Shown here: piece after piece, positions 51,348-60,863 of the stretch | How the letters are laid out: every line of letters starts with the position of its first letter | Numbering within the stretch: the first letter of the stretch is position 1 | Origin: Bog-159 sp963843255 | GTDB lineage: Bacteria > Acidobacteriota > Terriglobia > Bryobacterales > Bryobacteraceae | NCBI GenBank assembly: GCA_963843255.1 | Contig: CAWJJQ010000003.1 | Location: forward strand, 744,001-808,000 | Length of the DNA: 64,000 nucleotides | Reading direction: 5' to 3' | Program-made: the position numbers and the translations under genes | The notes under the pieces: model-generated | The model's database searches: none | What the model was told of the DNA's origin: nothing | The model's input: the letters and a program-made list of their open reading frames with translations, nothing else

Positions 51348-52091
51348 ATGAGTGTCTTGAGAGCAGTAACAACAAGTGTGTTTTGCCTCGCGCTAACCGG
51401 CGCGCTATTCGCACCAGCCGCAAACGCGGATGACTGGAACAGAAAGACCGTAATCACCTTCAGCGGGCCCGTGGAGATCCCCGGAGTCCACCTGAAGGGG
51501 TGGGGAGTGTTGCCGGCTGGCACTTACGTCTTCAAAATCCTGGACTCGCAATCCGACCGGCACATCGTCCAGATCTTCAACCAGGACGAAACGCAGGTCT
51601 ACGCCACGATCCTGGCCATTCCGAACTATCGCCTGAAGGCGACCGACAAGACCGTAGTCACTTTCCGGGAGCGCCCGGCAGGTGAACCGGAAGCGCTTCG
51701 GGCATGGTTCTATCCCGGTAGAAACTGGGGCGAGGAATTCGTCTATCCGAAGGCTAAAGCGGTAGAACTGGCCAAGCAGACCAACACACCCGTTCTCTTC
51801 ACCGCGGTCGAGATCCCGATCGAGGTCGCGGAGCCGATCAAAACGGCGGACGAGCCGGTGGTTGCGCAACTGAAGCAGGCGCCTGTCATGGCGATTAAAC
51901 CCACTGGAGAAGAAGTGGAGCTTGCCCAAGTGATCGGCCCGCCGCCGGCCGACGAACTGGTGGCGCCGGGCACTGAGCCGGCAAAGGCATTGCCTTCCAC
52001 GGCCAGCACGCTGCCGCTCATCGCGTTGCTCGGATTGCTGGCTTTGGGCGCAGCGTTCATCCTCCGGCTGGCGCAGAGACGCATTCAGTAA
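51348..52091 (+). CDS. Secreted protein with C-terminal LPSTA sorting signal
   Basis: 247 residues, paralogue of 20875-21609 along its whole length. A signal peptide ends near ANA-D. The beta domain has ITFSGPVEIPGVHLKGWGVL. The C-terminal signal is LPSTA at 215-219, then a hydrophobic helix and the basic end RLAQRRIQ. AAAAGGAG lies upstream. Directly downstream is a VWFA paralogue, the same partner type found in the sortase operon. Likely substrate of the sortase at 17171-17812. Confidence 0.8.
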   Translation: MSVLRAVTTSVFCLALTGALFAPAANADDWNRKTVITFSGPVEIPGVHLKGWGVLPAGTYVFKILDSQSDRHIVQIFNQDETQVYATILAIPNYRLKATDKTVVTFRERPAGEPEALRAWFYPGRNWGEEFVYPKAKAVELAKQTNTPVLFTAVEIPIEVAEPIKTADEPVVAQLKQAPVMAIKPTGEEVELAQVIGPPPADELVAPGTEPAKALPSTASTLPLIALLGLLALGAAFILRLAQRRIQ

Positions 52092-52117
52092 AAACCAGGG
52101 GTAACCGGAGAACAGCT

Positions 52118-53110
52118 ATGAGGAAGATGCTGTCGCGGGCGGGAGAGCGTAGCTTGGCGAAAGCCATCGCTCTCCCGGTTCTTCTTCTGATTGTCCGCCT
52201 GAGTTATGCGGCCCAATCCCCGTCCGGACGACAAGATCCCGGCTCAGAATCTTTTCGAATCTCCGTGGACGTTGCCCTGGTAGTGTTGCCGGCCACCGTG
52301 ACTGACCGGCAAGGTGGATTTGTCTCAAATCTTGTTGAAGGGGATTTCAAAGTCTTCGAGAGCGGCGCACTGCAACGCATCCAGCTCTTCAGAAACGAAG
52401 ACATTCCGGTCACCGTTGGATTGGTTGTCGATCACAGCGGCAGCATGCTCCACAAAATGCCGGAGGTGGCGGCCGCGGCCGACACCTTCGTGTAGTCCAG
52501 CAATCGGGACGACGAAATGTTTGTTGTCAACTTCAACGAGAAAGTGTCGCTGGGGCTACCGCCCGCCATCCACTTCACCAATAACCCGGTCGAACTCACA
52601 AATGCGATGGTCACCAGCCGCGCGGGAGGCCAGACCGCGCTTTACGACGCGATCGCCAGGGGCTTGGACGAGTTGCAGGCAGGCATTCGGGATAAACAGG
52701 TCCTGATCGTGGTCAGCGATGGCGATGACAACGCGAGTGCCCTCAAGTTGTCTCAGGTCATGAAACGGGCGGAACAATCCAACGCCGTCATCTACACCAT
52801 AGGGGTGTTCGAAGAAGACGATCCGGTACAGAACCCGGGTGTGCTCAAACGCTTTACGCAGGCCACCGGCGGCCAAGCCTTTCTTCCTAAACAAATCTCC
52901 GAAGTCGTGCCCATCTGCCAGCGTATCGCGCGCGACATTCGCCATCAATACACGATCGGATATGTTCCAACGAATCGGGCTCCTGACGGCGCCTATCGGG
53001 CCATCCGGGTACATGCTCAGGCAAAGGGGCCACGGGGAACTGTCCGTGGGCACGCGCCCGGTTACAGATCGCCCGCCGCCCCGCAGCCTATCCAGATAGG
53101 CGTCAAATGA
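52118..53110 (+). pseudogene. VWFA protein gene with in-frame amber stop
   Basis: 330 codons with one TAG at 52493-52495. Signal peptide (PVLLLIVRLSYAAQ), then VDVALVVLPATVTDRQ and a MIDAS start DHSGSM. The stop falls where the paralogue at 17809-18765 has Arg in FVRFSN; translation then resumes in the same frame (EMFVVNFNEKVSLGL) and runs intact to 53110. Either a recent nonsense mutation, a read-through stop or a sequence error. An ATG at 52517 could start a truncated product without MIDAS. Confidence 0.75.
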
Positions 53111-53226
53111 GCACTAGTCGTTGGGCTGGCAGTTCGACCACCACTTGCGCGATCGGTGCACGGTGCTGCCATCGACTGTGGAATGATGGAGAAGGGACGG
53201 CCAAGGCTGGCCGCTGAGGAGGGAGC

Positions 53227-53664
53227 TTGGAACACGTTTCGGTTGTTCGCGCCGTCCATATCCTCGTTATTGAGGACAACGGCTCCGACGTCTTCCTTCT
53301 CGAACGGGCACTGAAAAAGCAGGATCTCCAATTTGAGCTGGTTCACCTGCTGAACGGATCTCAAGGTCTCGCTTTTATCCGCGGGCAGGGGGCCTACGCG
53401 GAAGCGGCAATTCCAAACCTCATCCTGATAGACCTGAACCTGTCCAAGTATACGGGTATGGACCTGTTGCGTGAAATCCGCTGCACCCAACGCCTGGATG
53501 GCGTGCCAGTGTGCGTGTGGAGTTCTTCCCACTCCCGGCGAGATGAGGCGCTGCTGCAAGATCTCGGGGTTTCCCTGTTCATCAACAAGCCTTCCGGCGT
53601 GAGCCAATTTATGGAGATCGGCAAGATGATCAGGGACCTGCTTTCAGATGCCGGAACCGGCTGA
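53227..53664 (+). CDS. Rcp1-type single-domain response regulator
   Basis: 145 residues from TTG 53227 (GAGGAGGGAGC just upstream). The receiver has ILVIEDNGSDVFLLERALK, phospho-Asp in LILIDLNLSKYTG and Lys in FINKPSG. The extended loop after the first helix is typical of Rcp1-like regulators that partner phytochrome or light/redox kinases. It lies directly before the CheB-CheR-kinase gene, a likely partner. Confidence 0.85.
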   Translation: MEHVSVVRAVHILVIEDNGSDVFLLERALKKQDLQFELVHLLNGSQGLAFIRGQGAYAEAAIPNLILIDLNLSKYTGMDLLREIRCTQRLDGVPVCVWSSSHSRRDEALLQDLGVSLFINKPSGVSQFMEIGKMIRDLLSDAGTG

Positions 53665-53705
53665 AGGCGCTACAATTCTGTCAGCCGGGAGGCCGCCGGC
53701 CGCGA

Positions 53706-56700
53706 ATGGTCCCGGCCAGAAAGGTACAGGTGGGAGTGACAACGAAGACCGGCAATCGTCCGCCCGGTAAGGCTGCTCGTTCGCCTCGCTTGCCCGATGC
53801 GCGCGGCGCCAGGCGGCGCACGGCCACCATCGCAAAAAAAGCCGCCACGCTCGTCCTGCCGGCCGCCGCGGACCGCCCCTTTCCGATTGTGGGTGTAGGA
53901 GCCTCCGCCGGCGGCCTGGAGGCGTTCACGGAATTCCTCAGCCATCTGCCGCCCGATACGGGGATGGCCTTCGTGCTGATCCAGCATCTTGACCCCAGTC
54001 ACAAGAGCCATCTGACCGAGTTGCTCTCCAAAGTCTGCAAGATGCCCGTCTGTGAAGTGGCGGGCGAGACTCGCGCCCAGCCCAATCATGTTTACGTGAT
54101 TCCACCGCGATGCACTTTGGCCATTTCCGATGGTGTCCTGCACTCTCTGCCCCGGCCCGCCAAAGGCTCCCATATGCCGATCGACGATTTTCTCCGCAGC
54201 CTGGCGGCGGAGCGTGGCAGGCTGGCGCTCGGAGTTGTACTTTCGGGAACCGCATCCGACGGGACACTTGGCCTCCAGGCGATCAAGGCCGCGGGCGGCG
54301 TCACCTTCGCGCAGGACGTGCAAACCGCGAAGTTCGATAGCATGCCGCGAAGCGCGATCTCAGCCGGCGTGGATTATATTCTGCCGCCAGCCGGAATTGC
54401 GCGCCAATTGGCCGCCATCGCACGCCATCCTCAGGTCTCCATCGAGACTCGGCCGGAGATCGATCCGCCGGAAGATACCGAACTGGGAAAGATACTCCGC
54501 GTGGTGCGGAGCGCCACCGGCGTGGACTTCACCCACTATAAGCCCAGCACTCTCCGGCGGCGCATCAAGCGGCGCATGACCCTCCGCGGGTTCGCCAGGC
54601 TGGAAAACTACCGGCTGCAGCTCGAACAGCATCGCGAGGAAGCCAAAGCTCTGGGCGAGGATTGTCTGATTACGGTCACGGCATTCTTTCGGGAACCAGC
54701 GGTCTTCGAGGAGTTGAAGAGGAACGTGTTTCCTGAGCTGCTTGACCATCGGCCGGCCGAGGAACCCATCCGGATCTGGGTGCCTGGATGCGCAACGGGA
54801 GAGGAAGCTTATTCCATTGCCATCTGCCTGATGGAATTACTGGATGACGCCAGGATCAGCGTGCCCTTTGAGGTCTTCGCCACCGATATCAGTGAAACGG
54901 CCATCGAAAAAGCCCGCGCCGGCACGTATGCGAGCGGCGCAATAGCAGGCGTCTCGCCGCAGCGGCTGTCGCGGTTCTTTACCCGAACCGAACGCGGATA
55001 CCAGATCGCGAAAGGCGTCCGTGACATGTGCGTTTTCGCCAGGCACAACGTCGCGGAGGACCCGCCCTTCTCCAAGCTGGATCTCATCAGTTGCTGTAAC
55101 GTGCTCATCTATCTTGGCGAAGCTTTACAACGCCAGGTGTTGTCGATCCTCCGTTATGCGCTCAAGCCGGCTGGGTTCCTGGTTGTGGGTCCCTCGGAAG
55201 CTGTCGGCACGCTTTCCACTTCGTTTCATCAGGTAGACAAAACCCACAAGATCTATCGCATGCGGCACGCCGCGGGTACGCCGGTGCCGCGCCTGGGTGA
55301 AGGGCGGTCCAGCGAAGGGCGGGCGGATCTAAGACCGCGAACTGCCGCGGGCCGCGCCGCGCCGGACGCGCTAAAAGAAGCCGACCGCCTGGTGCTGGCC
55401 GAATATGGTCCCCCGGGCGCTATCGTTGACGATGCTTTAAATATCGTCCAGGTCCGCGGCCGCACGGCGCCGTACCTGGAACTTGCGCCCGGCGAGCCAA
55501 CCAAGAATCTTCTCAAACTCGCGCGCGAGGGCCTGGTAGCAGGCCTCGGTCAGGCGATCCAAACCGCCCGGAATAGCAACGTAGCAGCCGGCGCGGACGC
55601 CTTTCGGATCGAAGAAGGGGGCCGGTTACAGGGCGTCGCCATCAAGGTCATCCCTTTCGGTGGCCCGCCCGCTTCCGGCGAGCGCTATTTTCTGGTCCTG
55701 TTCGAGGACGCGGAGCCGGATAGCAGCCGGAGCGCGGTGCGCCTGCCCGCGATCGAGGACCACGGGGACAGCCTCCAACTGCGGCGGGAACTGGTAGCCA
55801 CCAAAGACTCTCTGCAATCGATCGTCGAGGACAATGCGTCCACTTTGGAAGAGCTTCGGGCAGCGAACGAAGAGGCGCAGGCGGGCAACGAGGAACTGGA
55901 AACCGCGCAGGAAGAGCTGGAATCGGCCAACGAGGAATTGAACACCCTTAACGAAGAGCTGAAGGTCGGCAACCTGGAATTCAGCAAAGTCAACCGCGAC
56001 CTGGCCAATCTTCTGGAGAGCATCAGTATCCCGTTAGTCATGGTGGGGCGGGATCTGCGCATTCGCCGCTTTACGCGCGCGATGGAACCCATGTTGAATC
56101 TGATCGCGTCCGATGTCGGACGGTCGATCACCGATCTCCAGCCACAAATAGAACTGCCCGACCTGCGGCGCCTGCTTCTGGACGCCATGGAGGGCGGCGA
56201 CCGGAAACCGCGCGACATCCGCGACGCGCATGGGCACTGGTATTCTCTGCACATCCTTCCGTCTGTAGGGGCGGACGATAAAACAGATGGCGCCGTACTG
56301 ATGTTGATCGATATCGACGCCGCCAAGCGCGGGCTTGATTTCGCGGAAGCCATAGTAGAAACGGTGCGGGAGCCCCTGGTGATCCTGAGCCAGAACCTGC
56401 AAGTCATGAAAGCCAACAAGACGTTTTACGAAACGTTCCACGCCGTGCGGGAGGAGACGGAAGGGCGTCTCATCTACGACCTCGGGAATGGACAGTGGAA
56501 TATCCCGAAGCTACGCGAGCTGTTGGAGAATATTCTCCCGGCGCATTCCACCTTCCGGGACTTTGAGGTGACCCACGACTTTGAACATGTCGGACGGAAA
56601 GTGATGCTGCTCAACGCCAGCGAGATCTTCAATCCGAATGCCCAGGCACGGACCATCCTTCTGGCTATTGAAGACGTAACGGACCGCAAACTGGCGGAGG

Positions 56701-57419
56701 AGGCGCTCCGCTCTACCAATGCCGAACTGCAGCATTTCGCCTATGCGCTCACGCACGATTTGCAGGAGCCTTTACGGATGGTGGTGAACTTTACCGAGCT
56801 CTTGGGGCAGGAGTATTCCGGAAAGCTGGGCAAAGAAGCGGACCAATTCATCGCTTATTCCATCGAGGGCGCGCAGAGAATTGAGGCCCTGTTGAGAGCC
56901 CTGCTTGCTTATTGGGAGGTTACCGAGCGCGAACCGGGTAATCTCATCTCGATCGACTGCGGCGCGGTTCTGGCGAAGGCGCTGTTGAACCTGCAGGCGG
57001 CTGTTGCGGACAGTGGCGCCATAATAACTTCCGATCCGCTGCCAACTCTGGTAGCCGAAGAGGTTATGCTGATGCAGCTCTTCCAGAACCTGATTTCCAA
57101 TTCCATCAAGTATAGAGGCGAAGAAACGCCCCGAATCCATGTCTCAGCGGAAAGAGCCGCGGAGGGGTGGCGCTTTTCGGTGCGGGATAACGGGCTCGGC
57201 ATCGATCCCGCGGATACGGGCCGCGTATTCGGCATGTTCAAACGCTTGCATGGTAGCGAAATCTCCGGTACTGGCATCGGCCTGGCCCTTTGTAAGAAGC
57301 TTGTAGAGCGCCAGGGCGGCCGGATCTGGGTGGAATCAGAGGCCGGGCGGGGCGCGACGTTCAGGTTCACAATCCCCAACGGCCGTAAGGAATCCGCCCC
57401 ACCTCGGCGCGCCGATTAA
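53706..57419 (+). CDS. CheB-CheR-PAS-histidine kinase fusion
   Basis: 1237 residues. A basic N-terminal tail is followed by CheB methylesterase (about 58-235: IVGVGASAGGLEAF, the catalytic His in IQHLDPSHKS, and LSGTASDGTLG), CheR methyltransferase (about 260-520: TAFFREPAVFEEL, WVPGCATGEEAYSI, DLISCCNVLIY), a Glu/Asn coiled coil (690-770), two PAS domains, HisKA-like (YALTHDLQEPLR) and HATPase (LFQNLISNSIKY, GTGIGLALCKKL). No chemotaxis genes are near, so it is probably a stand-alone sensor. Confidence 0.93.
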   Translation: MVPARKVQVGVTTKTGNRPPGKAARSPRLPDARGARRRTATIAKKAATLVLPAAADRPFPIVGVGASAGGLEAFTEFLSHLPPDTGMAFVLIQHLDPSHKSHLTELLSKVCKMPVCEVAGETRAQPNHVYVIPPRCTLAISDGVLHSLPRPAKGSHMPIDDFLRSLAAERGRLALGVVLSGTASDGTLGLQAIKAAGGVTFAQDVQTAKFDSMPRSAISAGVDYILPPAGIARQLAAIARHPQVSIETRPEIDPPEDTELGKILRVVRSATGVDFTHYKPSTLRRRIKRRMTLRGFARLENYRLQLEQHREEAKALGEDCLITVTAFFREPAVFEELKRNVFPELLDHRPAEEPIRIWVPGCATGEEAYSIAICLMELLDDARISVPFEVFATDISETAIEKARAGTYASGAIAGVSPQRLSRFFTRTERGYQIAKGVRDMCVFARHNVAEDPPFSKLDLISCCNVLIYLGEALQRQVLSILRYALKPAGFLVVGPSEAVGTLSTSFHQVDKTHKIYRMRHAAGTPVPRLGEGRSSEGRADLRPRTAAGRAAPDALKEADRLVLAEYGPPGAIVDDALNIVQVRGRTAPYLELAPGEPTKNLLKLAREGLVAGLGQAIQTARNSNVAAGADAFRIEEGGRLQGVAIKVIPFGGPPASGERYFLVLFEDAEPDSSRSAVRLPAIEDHGDSLQLRRELVATKDSLQSIVEDNASTLEELRAANEEAQAGNEELETAQEELESANEELNTLNEELKVGNLEFSKVNRDLANLLESISIPLVMVGRDLRIRRFTRAMEPMLNLIASDVGRSITDLQPQIELPDLRRLLLDAMEGGDRKPRDIRDAHGHWYSLHILPSVGADDKTDGAVLMLIDIDAAKRGLDFAEAIVETVREPLVILSQNLQVMKANKTFYETFHAVREETEGRLIYDLGNGQWNIPKLRELLENILPAHSTFRDFEVTHDFEHVGRKVMLLNASEIFNPNAQARTILLAIEDVTDRKLAEEALRSTNAELQHFAYALTHDLQEPLRMVVNFTELLGQEYSGKLGKEADQFIAYSIEGAQRIEALLRALLAYWEVTEREPGNLISIDCGAVLAKALLNLQAAVADSGAIITSDPLPTLVAEEVMLMQLFQNLISNSIKYRGEETPRIHVSAERAAEGWRFSVRDNGLGIDPADTGRVFGMFKRLHGSEISGTGIGLALCKKLVERQGGRIWVESEAGRGATFRFTIPNGRKESAPPRRAD

Positions 57420-57421
57420 TC

Positions 57422-58201
57422 ATGGACGGCGCCGGCCAGGATCGCATGGAAGACGAGATGGAACGCCTTCGCCGGGAGCTCGATCGAGAGACGCGCCGCT
57501 GCCTCGATCTCCGCAGAAAATTGGATGAAACCGGCGCGGAGTTTGAACAGTTTATCTCCATGGCGGCCCATAACCTGCGCGAGCCTCTGCGGGAAGTGGC
57601 CGCATACAGTCAACTGCTTGCCGAGTCGTACGCCGGCCGTCTCGATTCCGGCGCATGCGCATTCCTGAAGCGCATCCAGGCGGGGGCGGTTAGCATGGAG
57701 TCCCTGCTCGCTGACATCGTGGACTACTGGGCTACCGGTATTGGCGTCCCGCCACCAACCTTGACCGACATGGAAGCCGTCCTGCGCCAGGTGCTTCTGT
57801 GGGCGGATAAACAGATAACAGCCCAAGGCGCAATCGTTACGCATGACCCTTTACCGGTGGTAATGGGGGATTTCGAAGTGCTGGCCAAAGTTCTGCACCA
57901 TCTGGTTAGAAATGCCATCGAATACGCCGGCGCCCAGCCTCCCCGCGTTCACATCTCATCCAGGCAGGTAGATCGCGAATGGGTATTATCCGTGAAAGAC
58001 AACGGCCCCGGTATAGACCCGGCATTCCAGGACCGCGTGTTTGTTCCGTTCAAGCGCCTGCACGGCAAAGAACACCCCGGTAATGGACTCGGGCTCGCAT
58101 TCTGCAAAAAGGCCATCGAGTCGCTCGGCGGTCGAATGTGGATCGAATCGTCACCCGCTGAGGGAACGACGTTCTATTTCTCCACGGCTCCGGCTGATTA
58201 G
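57422..58201 (+). CDS. Sensor histidine kinase without input domain
   Basis: 259 residues, start 2 bases after the previous stop. An N-terminal coiled coil is followed by a HisKA-like helix with His in MAAHNLREPLREV, then HATPase motifs (LHHLVRNAIEYAG, DNGPGIDP, GNGLGLAFCKKA). It is closest to the C-terminal kinase part of the preceding protein and may have arisen by duplication. No membrane segment, so cytoplasmic. Confidence 0.85.
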   Translation: MDGAGQDRMEDEMERLRRELDRETRRCLDLRRKLDETGAEFEQFISMAAHNLREPLREVAAYSQLLAESYAGRLDSGACAFLKRIQAGAVSMESLLADIVDYWATGIGVPPPTLTDMEAVLRQVLLWADKQITAQGAIVTHDPLPVVMGDFEVLAKVLHHLVRNAIEYAGAQPPRVHISSRQVDREWVLSVKDNGPGIDPAFQDRVFVPFKRLHGKEHPGNGLGLAFCKKAIESLGGRMWIESSPAEGTTFYFSTAPAD

Positions 58202-58273
58202 CAATTCTTGCCTGATTGACGGCAGGAACTGCACTTGTAGAGCGATGATTTCCGCGGGACAGGGGAAACTACG

Positions 58274-58290
58274 CTGGTCCTAAACCTGCT
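58274..58290 (+). promoter_or_regulatory. Sigma-54-like promoter for PRC-barrel gene
   Basis: CTGGTCCTAAACCTGCT: CTGG at -24, TGCT at -12. The predicted start near 58301 is 60 bases before the gene. Confidence 0.4.
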
Positions 58291-58361
58291 CAAGCAGGGC
58301 GCGGTAAATACCAGTAGTTTGAGGTCTGTTATTCCATTACACACAAGGAGAAGAAAATACC

Positions 58362-58742
58362 ATGTCACAGACGAGAGATGCCAAAGGACGGTGGATGCAG
58401 AGTGTTCTGGCGGCAGACACTCTTACAGGCGATAGGGTGGTGAATCGTCAAAAAGAGGATCTCGGAATAATCGAGCACCTGATGATCGATGTGGAAAAAG
58501 GCCGTGTCGCTTACGCAGTGCTTTCGTTCGGGGGATTCATGGGTATGGGCGACAAATTGTTTGCTATTCCCTGGAGTGCCCTCACGGTAGACACCGGTGA
58601 GAGACAGTTTGTCCTGGACATCGACAAGAAGTTGCTCGATCACGCTCCCGGGTTCGACAAGGCTCACTGGCCGAACATGGCTGACCACGCATGGGGCGCT
58701 GAAGTCTCCACCTATTACGGCACGAAGCCCTATTGGACCTAG
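58362..58742 (+). CDS. PRC-barrel domain protein
   Basis: 126 residues. The barrel reads VVNRQKEDLGIIEHLMIDVEKGRVAYAVLSFGGFMGMGDKLFAIPWSAL; the tail is ALDIDKKLLDHAPGF-like (VLDIDKKLLDHAPGFD). PRC-barrel stress proteins of this type are widespread and often lie near CsbD genes, as here. The role is unclear, perhaps RNA or protein binding at the membrane. ACAAGGAG precedes the ATG. Confidence 0.88.
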   Translation: MSQTRDAKGRWMQSVLAADTLTGDRVVNRQKEDLGIIEHLMIDVEKGRVAYAVLSFGGFMGMGDKLFAIPWSALTVDTGERQFVLDIDKKLLDHAPGFDKAHWPNMADHAWGAEVSTYYGTKPYWT

Positions 58743-58801
58743 AAATGCACTTCAATTGATGCAGTTGCCGGAAGAGTTCGCACTATTCCAGGAGAAACAC
58801 T

Positions 58802-58981
58802 ATGAAGCCGAGCACAGAAGATCAGATTAAAGGTACGTTGCACGAGGTAAAAGGCAAGGTCAAAGAGAAGGCTGGCCAAATAGTCGGTAATCCCGACACC
58901 GAGGCTGAAGGCCGATCCGAAAACCTCGCCGGCAAAGTTCAGAAAAAAGTCGGCCAAATCGAAAAAGTAATAGAAAAGTAG
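58802..58981 (+). CDS. CsbD-family stress protein
   Basis: 59 residues: MKPSTEDQIKGTLHEVKG, KVKEKAGQIVGNPDTEAEG, then KVQKKVGQIEKVIEK. This is the classic CsbD repeat of charged amphipathic helices. CAGGAG lies before the ATG. It follows the PRC-barrel gene by 59 bases and is probably in the same operon. Confidence 0.88.
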   Translation: MKPSTEDQIKGTLHEVKGKVKEKAGQIVGNPDTEAEGRSENLAGKVQKKVGQIEKVIEK

Positions 58982-59023
58982 GCCGGGTGGCGCCCGGCGC
59001 GCCATCAAAAGGAAGGAACCAAA

Positions 59024-59176
59024 ATGCTGATATTGATTATTCTCCTGCTGTTGGTTTTCGGCGGCGGCGGGTACTACGGCTATGGCCGCTGGGGTTACGG
59101 CGGCGGTGCCGGCATAGGTTTGGGTGGCGTGTTGTTGATTCTGCTCGTTGCCTATATGTTGGGCATCTTCCACTAA
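59024..59176 (+). CDS. DUF3309-type small membrane protein, paralogue 2
   Basis: 50 residues with the same two-helix layout as 26144-26305 and a nearly identical Gly/Tyr/Arg loop (YGRWGYGGGAG) and end (AYMLGIFH). AAGGAAGG precedes the ATG. It lacks the palindromic repeat in its leader. Confidence 0.85.
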   Translation: MLILIILLLLVFGGGGYYGYGRWGYGGGAGIGLGGVLLILLVAYMLGIFH

Positions 59177-59259
59177 GGCGCGCAGCGACAACGGGGATAA
59201 AGCAGTTGCGTGGTGCACGTGCCGCCAGATAGCTTGCGGCATTGTGAAAGGGAGAGAGT

Positions 59260-59553
59260 ATGGTTTATAAGCGTCTGATCGGATTGGTTTTTGCGGGAGC
59301 GCTGACCTTTAGCGCCGCGGCCGCCGAAGTTGTGGTTAAGATAAGGCCACCCGTAGCTGTAGTCGAAACGCGGGGACCGGCACCCGGTCCGGGCTATGTG
59401 TGGATTGGCGGGTACCATCGCTGGGATGGCAATGCCTACGCCTGGAATGCCGGCAGGTGGGAACAACCGCCACGTGCGCACGCCCGCTGGGTTGCGCACC
59501 GCTGGGTTCACCGCAGGGGCGGCTACGTTTTTGTTGAGGGGCGTTGGCGCTAG
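59260..59553 (+). CDS. YXWGXW-repeat-type secreted protein
   Basis: 97 residues with a signal peptide (LVFAGALTFSAAAAE). The mature part has GPGYVWIGGYHRWDGNAYAWNAGRWEQPP and a Tyr/Trp/Arg-rich end (GGYVFVEGRWR), as in the YXWGXW family of small envelope proteins. GGGAGAG lies before the ATG. A strong hairpin follows. Confidence 0.8.
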   Translation: MVYKRLIGLVFAGALTFSAAAAEVVVKIRPPVAVVETRGPAPGPGYVWIGGYHRWDGNAYAWNAGRWEQPPRAHARWVAHRWVHRRGGYVFVEGRWR

Positions 59554-59563
59554 GCGGCTTTGC

Positions 59564-59610
59564 GGCAGGCTCTCCATGCCGGTAGACGGCGCTGCCGGCA
59601 TGGGGCCTGC
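59564..59610 (+). terminator. Hairpin after YXWGXW gene
   Basis: GCAGGC (59564-59569) and CCATGCCGG (59574-59582) pair with CCGGCATGG (59595-59603) and GCCTGC (59605-59610). A long stem follows the stop by 10 bases; no T-run. Confidence 0.55.
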
Positions 59611-59630
59611 TATTCCCTACGAGTGACCAG

Positions 59631-60846
59631 TCCAAGGCCTATCTCATCGGTGGCGGCGTCGGATCCTTGCGGCCGCCGCTTTTATGATTCGCCCTGGCCT
59701 CCACGCATCGAATCCCTCGCTTTTCAACCCAAGCCAGTCCGTCTTCGACGAAACCGTGGAATTCAACGAACGGCATAAGTCGAATGCCGGCAGCCGCCGC
59801 GCGAAGGTTCCCGAAACTTCGATGGGGTTCTCCATGGATGACCGCATCGAATTGCTGAAGCTGGAGCCAGGCCAGCGAAGATACCTTGGCTGCGAGTTGC
59901 ATTACCGGTTGGCTTTCGACCGGCTTCTTCGAGACTGAATTCTGGTACATGTGGTCTACCACGTTCGCCTTCCAACCATGGCACAGCGCTGTTGAGTTCC
60001 CGGCATTGCCTGCACCGTTTCCTGCTCGACCTTCGCGGAGTGAAACTCTCGCTGGAGGCAAGCGGACCATCTACAACCAGTACGGCTCGCTCGTTCTACC
60101 GTGGCAGCCGTGGCTCGCGGCACATAGTGTCCATCTGGTCGCGGATTGCAAGGTGACCGGTCTCGATCATGGGACCAGCGACGGCAAGTTGCGCGTGATC
60201 GCTGTCCATTGCATGCGGCAGGACAAAAGCGACGTGAATGCCCTTGGTCACTGCGACTTTATCTTCCAGCAAAACGGATCCATGACAGATGCCTCCAGTT
60301 TGGGTTCCATGAGCGGCGCGACTGCAGAGCTGACCAAAGCGGGATAGCGGTGGCTGGACTCTGTAGGAAAAGCTGGCGGAAGGGCGGCCGGAATTTGGCA
60401 ATCCCACGGCGTTTAACAGTAACATCGCACAGTCTTGTTGGGAGTCATTACCGTCACGTTACGGACGCCGGCGTTCTTCGTTCGGATGACTCAATTCACA
60501 GGAAATCAGCCGGGCACCGGCGGACTGGTTACCTTCAAAGGCTCTAATTGGCTGATGTCTATCGTCTTGGCTCATCAACCTCACTTCCCGAACCAGCCTC
60601 CCGGCGTGCAGGCGTTCTGGGGATATTCGGCCGCTGCCAGTGCCACCCGGATCCTTGAATTTCGCATTCGTCAGCCAGTTCGTCGAAATTCCGGATGATA
60701 TCGCCTTCACTGTGGAGTAATCGGTTCGGGCCGCCCAGATGGCCGTCTACGAGCTGCTTGGTATCGACCGCCAGATCCCGCCCGTAACGCCGCGCGACAA
60801 ATCCTTTCGCTTGCAGTTGGATGCCTTGATCAAAGCATTTAGGTGA
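59631..60846 (+). pseudogene. ohyA: Decayed oleate hydratase gene
   Basis: Pieces in all three frames match oleate hydratase (FAD-dependent hydration of oleic acid) in order: KAYLIGGGVGSLAAAAFMIR (FAD motif), SVFDETVEFNERHKS, SSMGFSM-like (TSMGFSMDDRIELLKL), FWYMWSTTFAFQPWHSAVEF, YNQYGSLVLP, NGSMTDASSLGSM, GNQPGTGGLVTFKGSNWLMS, AHQPHFPNQPPGVQAFWGY, SQFVEIPDDIAFTVE and finally AVYELLGIDRQIPPVTPRDK. The C-terminal end and stop (60844-60846) are intact. Roughly 70 or more residues between the FAD motif and SVFDE are deleted, and several frameshifts and stops interrupt the rest. Non-functional. Confidence 0.88.
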
Positions 60847-60863
60847 CGTTCGGTGAGTGAAGA

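Noticed and set aside
59639..60070. 143-codon minus-strand frame
   Set aside because: Antisense of the oleate hydratase pseudogene, whose plus-strand blocks are unmistakable.
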